Of a stretch of 64,000 bases of DNA, positions 15,929 to 25,900 are shown one piece after another; within the stretch, counting starts at the first letter, position 1; every line of letters starts with the position of its first letter. This DNA comes from CAZQWJ01 sp964597265 (lineage in GTDB: Bacteria > Patescibacteriota > 4484-211 > JAGQKX01): the NCBI GenBank assembly GCA_964597265.1, contig CAZQWJ010000001.1:1-64000 (forward strand), in the 5' to 3' direction. The position numbers and the translations under genes are program-made. The notes beneath the pieces are model-generated. The model did not search any database and was not told the DNA's origin. It saw only the letters and a list, made by a program, of their open reading frames with translations.

Positions 15929-17776
15929 ATGGAAAACCTCTATAAAATAGCAACGATACCAAAAATGTTCGCAAGATACCGGGATGGCCGTTTGTACTCA
16001 TGGCTCGATGACGCGCCTAAATTGCGCACATTTTTGTGTATCGTTACTGTTACCACCCTGACCGTCATCGGAGGGTACCTCCGATTTTATAATCTCGACT
16101 GGGGGCAGCCGTTTTTGCATCCGGATGAATTCAACATCGGCCACGCCATCAGCACACTCGATTTCCCTCATCAACTCAATCCACAGTTTTTTGCCTATGG
16201 ATCATTTCCACTATACCTAACATACTTTCTGGGCGTGGTGATCAATACATTTCAAAGTACTCAAGAGGTCTGGAGCGTGTCGGCAAGCCAGGCAATTTTG
16301 ATCGGACGGTACGTGTCCGCGTTTCTTTCCACATTATTGATTCCACTCCTGTTTGTCCTTGCAAGGCAGCTGAAACTTTCCAAACCCCTCAGCCTTATCA
16401 TCACCGCGCTCGCAACATGCATGATCGGATTTATCCAATATGCCCACTTTGCCACGTTTGAAACCTTCCTCACCTTCTTCTACTGTCTGGCCGTCATCAT
16501 TGCACTCAAAGCAGTACAACGACCCACGCTCGCATGGCTCATTGCACTCAGCGTGATAACCGGTCTTGCTATCGCCACCAAAATCGTGAGCCTGTACCTC
16601 CTCGCCCTGCCGCTTATTGTCCTCCTGGCTATGCAGATCCCACAGGAAGCAAAAGATGATTCCCGTCTGTGGAAAGCCTTACTTCTTGATACATCTATCG
16701 CAAAACTGTTACATAATCCCAAATCATGGCTTTGCCTTGCACTAATACTACTGACATTTGTAGTAACCAATCCATTTACCTTTCTGGATTGGCAGAGTTT
16801 CTGGGGATCTATGCAATATGAACGTGGTGTGGCGGACGGGAGTTTGGCTGTGTTTTATACACGTGGATTTTTGGATACCATCCCAGGATTGTATCAACTC
16901 CAGCACGTACTACCTTTTATCTCCGGCTATGTCTTCACCGCCGTATCCATACTATCCGTACTGGTGGTTACTGTGACCGCATTACGCACCAAAGACCGGA
17001 CACATACCCCGTTGCTTATCTTGCTGTTTGTCCTTGGAGGATATCTTATCGTGCACCTTTTGATGTATGTCAAATGGACCCGCTACATGATCCCCGTGTT
17101 ACCATTACTGCTACTAGCTCTTGGCATTGCAGTGAAGTGGACATGGGAGAAACTTCCCCTCCCCATCATACGTATCACCCTAATAGCTCTAATCACCATC
17201 GTGATGGCAGAAATCTCCCTGCGCGGGGTTTCTTTTTCTCAGATCTATCGTGTTCCTGACACGCGCGTATCCGCAGCCCAGTGGGCACAGCACAACATTC
17301 CTCCTGATGTCACTATCCTATCAGAACAATATGACCCTGGTGTTATGCCTTTTAATAATGCTGTCCCAAACATGATCCGGTTGTTTAACCTGTATGACTA
17401 TGACACGCACCCTGATGGGATGTGGTCAACCACCAAACTTGCCCAGGAGTTATACCGCGCTGACGCAATTATTATCCCCAGCCGCAGGGTATACAAAACT
17501 GCAAGTAAACACCCTGATGCATTTCCTCGCGCCAACCAGTACTACCAGGCATTGTTTGATGGAGAATTGGGATATGAACTGGCTCACACCAGCAATCATA
17601 CACCGTGCGTACTACCAGCCGATCTGCCAGACGTTGTACGAATATTCAGCTGCCCGATTAACGACGAACATGCGGAAGAAACCTTTGTCGTGTTTGACCA
17701 CCCCACAGTGTTGATCTATCAGAAAACAACCCCACTCTCAGTGGAAGAATATCTCTCGGTATTGGAACGCGTATGA
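15929..17776 (+). CDS. GT39/ArnT-like membrane glycosyltransferase, paralogue 2
   Basis: A 615-residue polytopic GT-C protein closely related in layout to its neighbours: FLHPDEFNIGHAI in the first loop, PQFFAYGSFPLYLTY after it, and KWTRYMIPVLPL later. The frame is open upstream to 15707, inside the previous gene. ATG 15929, 17 bases after the previous stop, is preferred, with ATG 15878 as an alternative. A C-terminal soluble domain of about 170 residues follows the last helix, as in paralogues 1 and 3. Its stop overlaps the next start by 4 bases (ATGA). Confidence 0.8.
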   Translation: MENLYKIATIPKMFARYRDGRLYSWLDDAPKLRTFLCIVTVTTLTVIGGYLRFYNLDWGQPFLHPDEFNIGHAISTLDFPHQLNPQFFAYGSFPLYLTYFLGVVINTFQSTQEVWSVSASQAILIGRYVSAFLSTLLIPLLFVLARQLKLSKPLSLIITALATCMIGFIQYAHFATFETFLTFFYCLAVIIALKAVQRPTLAWLIALSVITGLAIATKIVSLYLLALPLIVLLAMQIPQEAKDDSRLWKALLLDTSIAKLLHNPKSWLCLALILLTFVVTNPFTFLDWQSFWGSMQYERGVADGSLAVFYTRGFLDTIPGLYQLQHVLPFISGYVFTAVSILSVLVVTVTALRTKDRTHTPLLILLFVLGGYLIVHLLMYVKWTRYMIPVLPLLLLALGIAVKWTWEKLPLPIIRITLIALITIVMAEISLRGVSFSQIYRVPDTRVSAAQWAQHNIPPDVTILSEQYDPGVMPFNNAVPNMIRLFNLYDYDTHPDGMWSTTKLAQELYRADAIIIPSRRVYKTASKHPDAFPRANQYYQALFDGELGYELAHTSNHTPCVLPADLPDVVRIFSCPINDEHAEETFVVFDHPTVLIYQKTTPLSVEEYLSVLERV

Positions 17777-19488
17777 AAAAAATAAACGAACGCATTTCAC
17801 CATACTTTTTATTAAGCATCCTCATCTTCGCCATTGGGTTTGGCTTGCGTACATACAACATCAATTGGGATGGCAGATATTATTTTCATCCCGACGAATT
17901 GCACTTGTACAATGTAACTTCACAATTACACCTCCCTGATACATGGCAGGCGTTCTGGGATACAGATAGCCCGCTCAACCCCAAATTCTTTGCATATGGA
18001 TCATTACCACTGTATCTACTCAAAGGTACGTCACATGTTGTTTCTCTTTTGGGACCGGAGCTTGAACAATATAGCCAATTGTATGCCGTGGGCCGGCTCA
18101 CATCCTCTCTTTTTGATTCTCTCACCATACTACTGGTGTATATGATCGCAGCACGTATCGGTCTGACTATGCGGTGGCGGTTAACCGCAGCAGCCATATA
18201 TGCACTAGCAGTGTTTCCCATCCAAAATGCGCACTTTTATACGGTTGACACCCAACTAACGTTTTGGGCTATGTGTACACTCGTGCTTTGCCTCACCGCA
18301 GTACACATAAATCGTACCTGGCCGCTATTTCTTGCTGCGATCACTACCGGGATGGCGCTATCCACCAAGATAACTGCGGTGTTACTTGTACCAATCGTTC
18401 TTATTAGCCTGATCTTTGTATGCTTTGCCAAACACGCCTCATGGCGTCGATCCGCGCTTATGGCCGCGGGGATAGGAATACTACTGATTGGTAGTATGGG
18501 TGCTGTCACACTAGTAACTCAACCGTATATCGCGATTGATTACCACACCTTTGTTCGTGATGTTACTCAGCAATTACGCATGCGTGCTGATGCAACAATC
18601 TTTCCGTACACCCTTCAATATATCAACACCAAACCCTACATGTATCCTATGGCACAAATCATACAGTGGGGGCTGGGGCCTCTGGTCGGTATATTGGGGT
18701 TTGGTGGTATCGGGGTGTTATTGATACACATTATTGCGGCGGTCAAAAAACGTGCACCCACTCAAAATTATACGTCCTTACTACTTGTGCTACTGGTGTT
18801 CTTTCTATTTTTCATCCCACTCGGGTCATCTGCGGTCAAGTTCATGCGTTACTATTTGCCGCTGTATCCTGTCTTGGCGATAACGGCAACATACGCTCTG
18901 TACACACTGTTTCAACACATCCGTCTGCCGTTTCAACTCCTGTTTGGAAGCGTAGTCGGTGGAACCTATCTATTCTGGATAACGGCTTTTATGGCAATAT
19001 ACACCACGCCTCATCCATGGATACAAGCGAGCACGTGGATCACCACACAGATTCCTCCTGGCTCGACCCTGGCGATCGAACATTGGGATCGCGGGCTGCC
19101 GGTTTGGGGTATGTCAATGTATGATGTTGAAGAGTTAGAGCTCTACCGTCCCGACTCATCCGCAAAAATCAATACCCTTACTCAACAATTGGAACGTAGT
19201 GATTACATCATCATAGCAAGCAATCGACTGCATGCGTCAATCCCTCGATGGCCGCAACGCTACCCTGCGACGATCGTGTATTATGAGCAGCTGTTTTCTG
19301 GACAACTAGGGTTTGAGAAAGTTGCCACGTTTGAATCCTACCCGCAGTTTTTGGGCGTCCGAATCAATGATGCCCGAGCGGATGAGAGTTTTACCGTGTA
19401 TGATCATCCACAAGTACTTATTTTTAGGAAAACAACGTTCGACGCAGGGAACGCAGCTGATATGTTGCGAACACGCCTTACTATATAA
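17773..19488 (+). CDS. GT39/ArnT-like membrane glycosyltransferase, paralogue 3
   Basis: A 571-residue polytopic GT-C protein, third of the tandem series. The catalytic-loop motif is FHPDELHLYNV, followed by PKFFAYGSLPLYLLKG. Later segments (VKFMRYYLPLYPV, and the C-terminal ADESFTVYDHP) match those of paralogues 1 and 2, which shows descent by tandem duplication. The sequences have diverged widely, so they may transfer different sugars or act at successive positions of one chain. It starts by ATGA overlap with paralogue 2. Confidence 0.8.
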   Translation: MKKINERISPYFLLSILIFAIGFGLRTYNINWDGRYYFHPDELHLYNVTSQLHLPDTWQAFWDTDSPLNPKFFAYGSLPLYLLKGTSHVVSLLGPELEQYSQLYAVGRLTSSLFDSLTILLVYMIAARIGLTMRWRLTAAAIYALAVFPIQNAHFYTVDTQLTFWAMCTLVLCLTAVHINRTWPLFLAAITTGMALSTKITAVLLVPIVLISLIFVCFAKHASWRRSALMAAGIGILLIGSMGAVTLVTQPYIAIDYHTFVRDVTQQLRMRADATIFPYTLQYINTKPYMYPMAQIIQWGLGPLVGILGFGGIGVLLIHIIAAVKKRAPTQNYTSLLLVLLVFFLFFIPLGSSAVKFMRYYLPLYPVLAITATYALYTLFQHIRLPFQLLFGSVVGGTYLFWITAFMAIYTTPHPWIQASTWITTQIPPGSTLAIEHWDRGLPVWGMSMYDVEELELYRPDSSAKINTLTQQLERSDYIIIASNRLHASIPRWPQRYPATIVYYEQLFSGQLGFEKVATFESYPQFLGVRINDARADESFTVYDHPQVLIFRKTTFDAGNAADMLRTRLTI

Positions 19489-19497
19489 TAACAATCT

Positions 19498-21696
19498 ATG
19501 AGCGATCTTGGTGCATTTTTTACTTTCTATATAACGGTCTTACTCCTCGGTCTTGCTGGTTGGCCATTGGCACGTACTGCATTGCCATCCTTTCCTGACA
19601 AGGGATGGGTATTAAGCAAAAGCATCTCATTACTCCTGGTCTCATATGTGGCCTGGCTTCTGGGCATGGGCGAGTTACTTGCATTCACCCGACCAAACCT
19701 TCTGCTCATTACCCTTGTCTTAGCGCTGATCTGCTGGCTGCCATACCTAGCCAAAACACGACAACAGGGTACCTTTAAGAGAGCCTCCCTCAAAGGTATA
19801 CGCCACCACTCAACCTTTAAGCTCATTCTGATCCAGGAGGTAGTATTCATTGCTGTATTGGGTTTTTGGGCAATTGTTCGTGCGTATAATCCGGACATCT
19901 TTGGTCTAGAAAAATATATGGACTATGGTTTCTTGCTTTCGATACTTCGCGCTGATTACTTTCCACCGCTTGATCATTTTTTTGCAGGTGAGTCCATAAA
20001 TTATTACTACTTTGGCCATCTGATGGGTGCGATCCTGACACGCCTATCTACCGTACCACCAGCAGTGAGTTACAACTTGCTGATTGCATACTTAGGTGCG
20101 ATGACATTTATAAGTAGCTTTAGTGTTTCTGTTGCACTCATAACCCGCTCACTCAAACGCTCCGTGCTCAGTACCACAACACTTATGGCCGGACTGCTTG
20201 GTGGCGCATTTACAGGAATCATAGGCAACCTCCATGCTGCACTTAATATCTTTGATTACAAAACCTATTGGTACGCCAATGCCAGCAGACTGATCCCGTT
20301 CACGATCAACGAATTCCCGGTGTATAGCTTTGTTGTCGCGGATCTACACGCACACGTCAACAACCTGCCCACTGTGCTACTTATCATTGCGCTGCTTGTA
20401 CAATTGGTCACCACGTGGTGGGGCAATGATGGCACTGCCACACCCACATTGCGTCGAGCATATCGCGATCCGGCATACCTCTTGCTTATCATGGCAATTG
20501 GCTCATCATATGCAACCAATGCGTGGGATTATCCTATCTATCTCGTGCTGACCGCCTGTGTGTTTTTCTGTTTTACATATCGCTCTCAAACAACTACCAC
20601 AAAAGCCCTCCTGCGGCTGCTTTCTTCCGTGGAGCGTACTGCACAACTAATCATTCCTTTGTTTGTTGCGTCGTTTGTTTTATTCATCCCATACTGGCGA
20701 ACTGTGATACCGCCTTCACAAGGGATTGGCCTGGTAGCTGATCAGTCACCCCTAACGTTAGTACTAATTCTATGGGGGATGTTCTTCTTTTTGAGCGCGA
20801 GTTTTGTTGGATTTGTTTTTCGGGAGAGAGTGGGACATGTGGTTCGAAACATGGTTTCAAAAAGCACATCCATACCTCCTACCTCCTCATTCCCGCTAAA
20901 CAGGTATGATATTTTCGCCATGGTGTTGATGGCAGTGGCATTATCCCTGATCATCATTCCCGAGATCGTGTACGTCAAAGACATCTATCCCCAACATTAC
21001 CGAGCCAATACCATGTTCAAGTTGTACTACCAAGCCTGGGTCATGTTTTCAATCGCTACGGCGTACGGGTTTGTCCGAATAGCAAAAATTATCAAGCAGG
21101 GAATCACCAACAACTTCTGGATTACAAATGTACTCATCCAATATGTGTTGATTGCGGCAACATTGTTGTATCCGTACTTAGCGGTCAATTCCGCAACTGG
21201 CAGTTTTCGCGAATACCAGGGACTCAATGGTATCGCACACCTTACCAGACAGTATCCGGACGACGCCGCAGCTATCGACTGGCTTAATCAGAACATAACT
21301 GGACAGCCAACAGTGTTAGAAGCAGTCGGCGACAGCTACACAGAACACGCACGCGTATCGGCAAACACCGGCTTACCAACCGTACTAGGCTGGCAGGTGC
21401 ACGAGTGGTTGTGGCGCGGGAGCTATGGCGATCCTGTCGTTCCTCCTTCCAAGGTGCTCAAAGAATATGGTGCTGACTCTGTTTCCCAACGCAATAGTGA
21501 CGTACACACCATCTATTCCAGTACTGATCCGGAAGAAGTACAGCGGCTTCTGCAGAAATACAGAGTCGATTACATTTTTATCGGGACACTAGAACGAAAC
21601 AAGTACCCTCTCTTACAAGAGACAGTGCTCAAGGACCTGGGTACAGTTGTCTATGAAGAAGGTACTACCATAATCGTCAAAACTATCTTAAGATAG
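19498..21696 (+). CDS. DUF2298 (Chlor_Arch_YYY) membrane protein
   Basis: A 732-residue polytopic protein with the DUF2298 signature: EKYMDYGFLLSI, then ESINYYYFGHLMG, FPVYSFVVADLHAHV and NAWDYP. DUF2298 proteins occur in archaea, Chloroflexi and CPR next to GT-C transferases and are thought to be GT-C-like glycosyltransferases. The last 150 residues form a soluble domain. It starts 9 bases after paralogue 3 and is the last glycan gene before the secretion locus. Its biochemical activity is not established. Confidence 0.8.
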   Translation: MSDLGAFFTFYITVLLLGLAGWPLARTALPSFPDKGWVLSKSISLLLVSYVAWLLGMGELLAFTRPNLLLITLVLALICWLPYLAKTRQQGTFKRASLKGIRHHSTFKLILIQEVVFIAVLGFWAIVRAYNPDIFGLEKYMDYGFLLSILRADYFPPLDHFFAGESINYYYFGHLMGAILTRLSTVPPAVSYNLLIAYLGAMTFISSFSVSVALITRSLKRSVLSTTTLMAGLLGGAFTGIIGNLHAALNIFDYKTYWYANASRLIPFTINEFPVYSFVVADLHAHVNNLPTVLLIIALLVQLVTTWWGNDGTATPTLRRAYRDPAYLLLIMAIGSSYATNAWDYPIYLVLTACVFFCFTYRSQTTTTKALLRLLSSVERTAQLIIPLFVASFVLFIPYWRTVIPPSQGIGLVADQSPLTLVLILWGMFFFLSASFVGFVFRERVGHVVRNMVSKSTSIPPTSSFPLNRYDIFAMVLMAVALSLIIIPEIVYVKDIYPQHYRANTMFKLYYQAWVMFSIATAYGFVRIAKIIKQGITNNFWITNVLIQYVLIAATLLYPYLAVNSATGSFREYQGLNGIAHLTRQYPDDAAAIDWLNQNITGQPTVLEAVGDSYTEHARVSANTGLPTVLGWQVHEWLWRGSYGDPVVPPSKVLKEYGADSVSQRNSDVHTIYSSTDPEEVQRLLQKYRVDYIFIGTLERNKYPLLQETVLKDLGTVVYEEGTTIIVKTILR

Positions 21697-21701
21697 AACT
21701 A

Positions 21702-22133
21702 ATGAGACACTCCTTTGCAATTTTTGTTCTGCTATTTGCTTTCTGTTCATTGACGCTTGTTGCTCCCATAACTGCGCAAGCTCAACGCCCGACACCGGAT
21801 GTAGTCTGTCGGACAGATCCAAGTGATCCCGACAGTGACCCTGACCCCAGCCAAACATACATCGCCATTATCAACGACTGTGTTAATGTAGAAAGTTTCT
21901 TAACGTTTCTACTCAACCTCTTTATAATTGCTGGTGTCTTAGCCGCTATATATCGGATCTCAATAGGCCTCTTTCTTATTAACACCGCCTTAGGTGATCC
22001 CACCAAATTACAAAACGGGCGAGAAGCACTCACAGAAGCTGTGGTAGGATTATTAATAGTAGTTGGCGCGTGGGCATTGATTCAGTTTATAGAATCTTTT
22101 GCACCCGCTAATTGGTTCCTAAACCTAGCGTAG
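21702..22133 (+). CDS. VirB2/TrbC-like pilin-type small membrane protein
   Basis: A 143-residue protein with a cleavable signal peptide ending near AQAQ (about 27), a short Asp/Pro/Cys loop, and two membrane helices (about 62-88 and 108-128) around the polar stretch GDPTKLQNGREAL. This two-helix layout is that of VirB2-family pilins. It follows the DUF2298 gene by 5 bases and may share its transcript. It is one of three consecutive VirB2-like proteins, possibly major and minor subunits. Confidence 0.65.
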   Translation: MRHSFAIFVLLFAFCSLTLVAPITAQAQRPTPDVVCRTDPSDPDSDPDPSQTYIAIINDCVNVESFLTFLLNLFIIAGVLAAIYRISIGLFLINTALGDPTKLQNGREALTEAVVGLLIVVGAWALIQFIESFAPANWFLNLA

Positions 22134-22147
22134 AAACGTAACATAAT

Positions 22148-22465
22148 ATGACTGTAGATTGTGCAAATCCAGCTCCAGGTTATTCCGTCCTCTCATACCC
22201 CGAGTGTACGATGTATGTCATAGGGCAAATGATAGTCGCGATGATCTATGCTTTGATGATCGTCGGTGCAATAGTCACATTATTTTCGTTTTTCTATGCT
22301 GCATGGTTATACATATTTGCAGCGGACGATCGAGAAAAAACGCAGCGTTCTCGGAGTGCAATGGTATGGTCGGTTGTTGGACTGTTCGGTATTACTACAA
22401 TCTTTATTGTCTTCCGATTTGTTGTTGATATTGTTCCTAACCTCAATGCATTCATCCGTTTTTGA
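22148..22465 (+). CDS. VirB2-like small two-helix membrane protein
   Basis: A 105-residue protein with two membrane helices (about 27-55 and 75-97) and the cytoplasmic-loop motif ADDREKTQRSRSAMVWSVVG. That motif corresponds to the GDNEENTKKARSMITNAVIG loop of the 22579 pilin. Unlike its neighbours it has no obvious signal peptide. It lies 14 bases downstream of 21702. It is probably an accessory pilin or channel subunit. Confidence 0.6.
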   Translation: MTVDCANPAPGYSVLSYPECTMYVIGQMIVAMIYALMIVGAIVTLFSFFYAAWLYIFAADDREKTQRSRSAMVWSVVGLFGITTIFIVFRFVVDIVPNLNAFIRF

Positions 22466-22519
22466 TCGAGGCTCTTGCGGAGGTTAGTACACTGTGCTAC
22501 GCTACTATACAGATAGACT

Positions 22520-22571
22520 TAGATCTTGAGATCTACTTTCTTTTCAATTAGAGTATATAAAGGGGGTGGAG
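22520..22571 (+). promoter_or_regulatory. palindrome, promoter and ribosome-binding site of the pilin operon
   Basis: The 113-base gap before the main pilin holds a 16-bp inverted repeat (TAGATCT-TG-AGATCTA, 22520-22535) where a -35 region would be, a TATATA box (22554-22559), and a G-rich GGGGGTGGAG stretch ending at 22571. Its GGAG lies 7 bases before the ATG. The palindrome may be an operator. The Shine-Dalgarno match is unusual here, because most genes in the window lack one. Confidence 0.5.
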
Positions 22572-22578
22572 CAAAGTT

Positions 22579-22962
22579 ATGACAATCAATAAAGTTTCCA
22601 AATTCACCACACGACTTGCGTTGACCGCCATAATGTTGTTGGCCACAGCGCAATCGACATTCGCTCAAGCGGTCCCAACGATAGTATTGACTCCGCCTAG
22701 TGCTGGGTTTTCCGACTTCGGTTCATTAATCTCTACCGGTTTGACCATCATCTTTATCGTCGCCGGATTGGCAGTGTTGGTGTACTTATTTATAGGTGCT
22801 TTCACCTACTTGACTGCTGGAGACAATGAAGAGAACACTAAGAAAGCGCGTTCGATGATTACCAACGCCGTGATCGGTTTGATTATTTTGGCAGCAGCGT
22901 GGGCCCTATGGCAGTTAGTCATCAACCTCGTCCCTGGCTTAGCAGAATTGCTTGGTCAGTAA
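22579..22962 (+). CDS. VirB2-like pilin, probable major subunit
   Basis: A 127-residue protein with a signal peptide cleaved near AQSTFAQA (about 31) and two helices (about 50-75 and 93-115) joined by a short charged loop (GDNEENTKKARSM), the standard VirB2/TrbC pilin design. It has its own promoter region and the clearest Shine-Dalgarno sequence of the window, which suggests high expression and the major-pilin role. It begins the block that continues with the VirB6-like protein. Confidence 0.75.
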   Translation: MTINKVSKFTTRLALTAIMLLATAQSTFAQAVPTIVLTPPSAGFSDFGSLISTGLTIIFIVAGLAVLVYLFIGAFTYLTAGDNEENTKKARSMITNAVIGLIILAAAWALWQLVINLVPGLAELLGQ

Positions 22963-22990
22963 CCCGTAAGGGATAGGATGAAACGCAGAC

Positions 22991-25900
22991 ATGCTGAGTA
23001 GACTATATACGTGTTTCAAATCTATTGTCACAGCAATCGCCCCAATAAGCATGGGTGTGATTGGGTTAGCAATAGTCCAGATGACAACACCGCCGGTAGT
23101 TTTCGGACAGCAAACGGAAAACAACACGGCGGTGTTTTCTGGACAGGTTATCCCTGCATTTATCGGAACTGCATATGACCCTTCGGAAGCATACCAACGC
23201 CTTGCAGGGCTTCCTATCTATGTGTTTGCCTACGATAGTTGGACTGGCGGTAATTTCATCATTAACAACTTTGCTGTACGAACGCAGATCCGATTGGATG
23301 GATCGTTCCAAGCACAAGGGTTGCCACACGGTAACCACTATGGTGTTTATTTTCCTTTTCGTTTAGAGGGAGGCAGTGTCATTAGAACCGACTGCACCGA
23401 CCCTGCTGCAAGTCCTTGCGTAGGCAGTGTCACAGGAGAAAACGTTCAGTTTAGGATGCCTCAGCGAGGTGCTGTCGGCAACCCCGATCCTGACCTTATT
23501 AAGGACATTTTTTCCTACAACATGGGAGACCCGGGGGATATTGTTGTGAACACACAAATCTCGGGCGAAACAGTGCGTCTGGGGCCGAGTTTTCTTACCA
23601 GCGAAACACGAGTTGATATCGCAAATAATACAAACACCTTTCCTTTGGTTCCAACGAGTTCTATTAAAGTGACCGTGAAGGCACACGGGCACTTTCTGGA
23701 GAGTGGAACGTTCATCGATTCAAGTGCATATGAAATTGTTGCACAGCGTGTGGTCGAGGTAGGTGGAATTACTAATCGGCTTCCTGTTGAAGCCCCTCTA
23801 ATTAAAGGTCGAACGACATTTCCTCTGCAGGCTGCTCATGATAGCGATAATCCTCACAATAACGACAGGGTATTTCAGGCATATGCTCCACCAGGCGTGT
23901 ATGCTATTACTGCGTGGCGAGCGGACGGAGCAACAACGTATTCTAGCTATGCAGTTGGCGAATCTGTTAATTCGTCTCTTACAGGACTAGCCTTTTTATA
24001 TGTCCAAGGTGGTGATGATTGGTCACTATCACTCACGAGGCGACACCTTATGCCCTTACGAGTTAATCAGTTTACACTATGGGGAAGGGTACACACCTCA
24101 ACCGGTTTAGTTGTAAATCCAACAAGCCCTCAAATAAATATCAATATGAGAAACATAAATAATAGTTCCGTCCCTCCCGTCACCCATAGCCCCAAAATGC
24201 GGAACGAAAGTTGCGACATTCCTTTTTGGACATTTAATTACGACGGTCTTTTTGTTGGTGACACAGACTGTAACGATCGTGACAATAGCAACTTAGAGGA
24301 TAGCGACCCTGTTAACCAGGATCCTCAACATAGTTACGGGCTATTCGCATTGTATGAAAGCCAATCCGTTAATTTTACCAATATACGGACTAGCATTTTT
24401 GAGGCATATGTTGATACCACCGGATACGAAAGAAACACCGTTTCCACGCAACAAATTTTCAGCAAAGACGGACCTCAACGTATAGATCTGACGGTATCTC
24501 CGATTGATACATCTCAAGGCGGTATCTTGTTAGAAGCAACTCCCCCGATCTCTATTAATACAGGTCGGCCCTCCAACCCAAGTGGAACGCAGGTATTTTC
24601 TATCCGGCCAGTGGATGAGAATATTGTAATTCCCGCATCCGGCAAAACCTACACTGCCGATATGTTAGGACAAATCAAAATCCCTCATGCAGATCTGGTT
24701 CCGCGTGGGAGAGATTTTGCACCGTACGACCTGAAGCTACTTATAAAACATCCATATTCGGAACTGTTCACCGATTATGGATGTGAAGCTGATAGTTGTG
24801 CACTGACGTATACGGGAGAACTCTTGGCACCCGCCTCAATCACACTAGCCCAAAAAGGCTTCAAAGAGCCCGAACCGTATAAATTTTTGGGGCTAATACC
24901 TGCTGATTTCCTAATGCCCAACCCACCTACAGCACTTGCTAATGTAAGCGCTGATCACGCTCACATAGAAATCGCGTTTACTGGAGCAGACTATTACCAG
25001 AGCGTAGTATATCTTAACAACGCTGGACAGGTGATTGATTCTTTGGATGAAAGTACCGTAACTGGCATGTCTGGTAATTGGACACTCAATCTTCAATTAC
25101 CATATGTGGGTCCACGTACTTGTTCAGATGGAAGCGTTATGGCTATGGAAGCGTGCCGTAGAGATGTTGACACAATGAATACCTATACTGTCGTCGCAAC
25201 CGCAGACGAAACAGTGCTATCTAAGACATTTCGTGTTCAATATAATCCCGGTGAGGATGTTGCATATGCGACCGATCCTTCATGGACCTTTGATTTTACC
25301 AATGAGTGCGATCGGCTGGAAGCAGATCTCAAAGAACAACTTGAAGCTGAAAAACAATCAAAGAAGAGGCCCGTCCGAGGGCTTGATTTTGCCACTGACA
25401 TCCTACGTAATGGTCTCATTGACTTAGAATTCAGTATCCAAGAAATCCAGGATGTTCATCTACCCAGATTAGGCTGTAACGCGAGTCTGTCTGCCAGCAG
25501 GCTTGCAGCTTCAGGCCTTCAGACTCTCCAAAGCGCACTTATCATGGAACCCCTTACTGTTTCGATAGCCGTACTGAACACATGGGAGACCATCAGAGGC
25601 CTTGCAAACGTATTCTTTATCTTCATCCTGCTCATTATAGGTATAAATCAAATCCTAGGACTTGACCAAAAAACATGGACCGCTAACACCATGTTGCCAC
25701 AATTAATTGTGGGTATTATTCTTGCAAATGTCAGTCTTCTGCTGGTTCAGTTCGTCCTAGATGTTAACAATATCCTCACTGCATGGATTTTTTCCGTTAT
25801 CTTTGGCGTTCTACAGACGTCCGGTATATCTGCTAATGCTATTGCAGGAGTGGGATTGGTCGGAACATCAGCTGCAACGTTTTCGTTCTTAAGCTCTATT

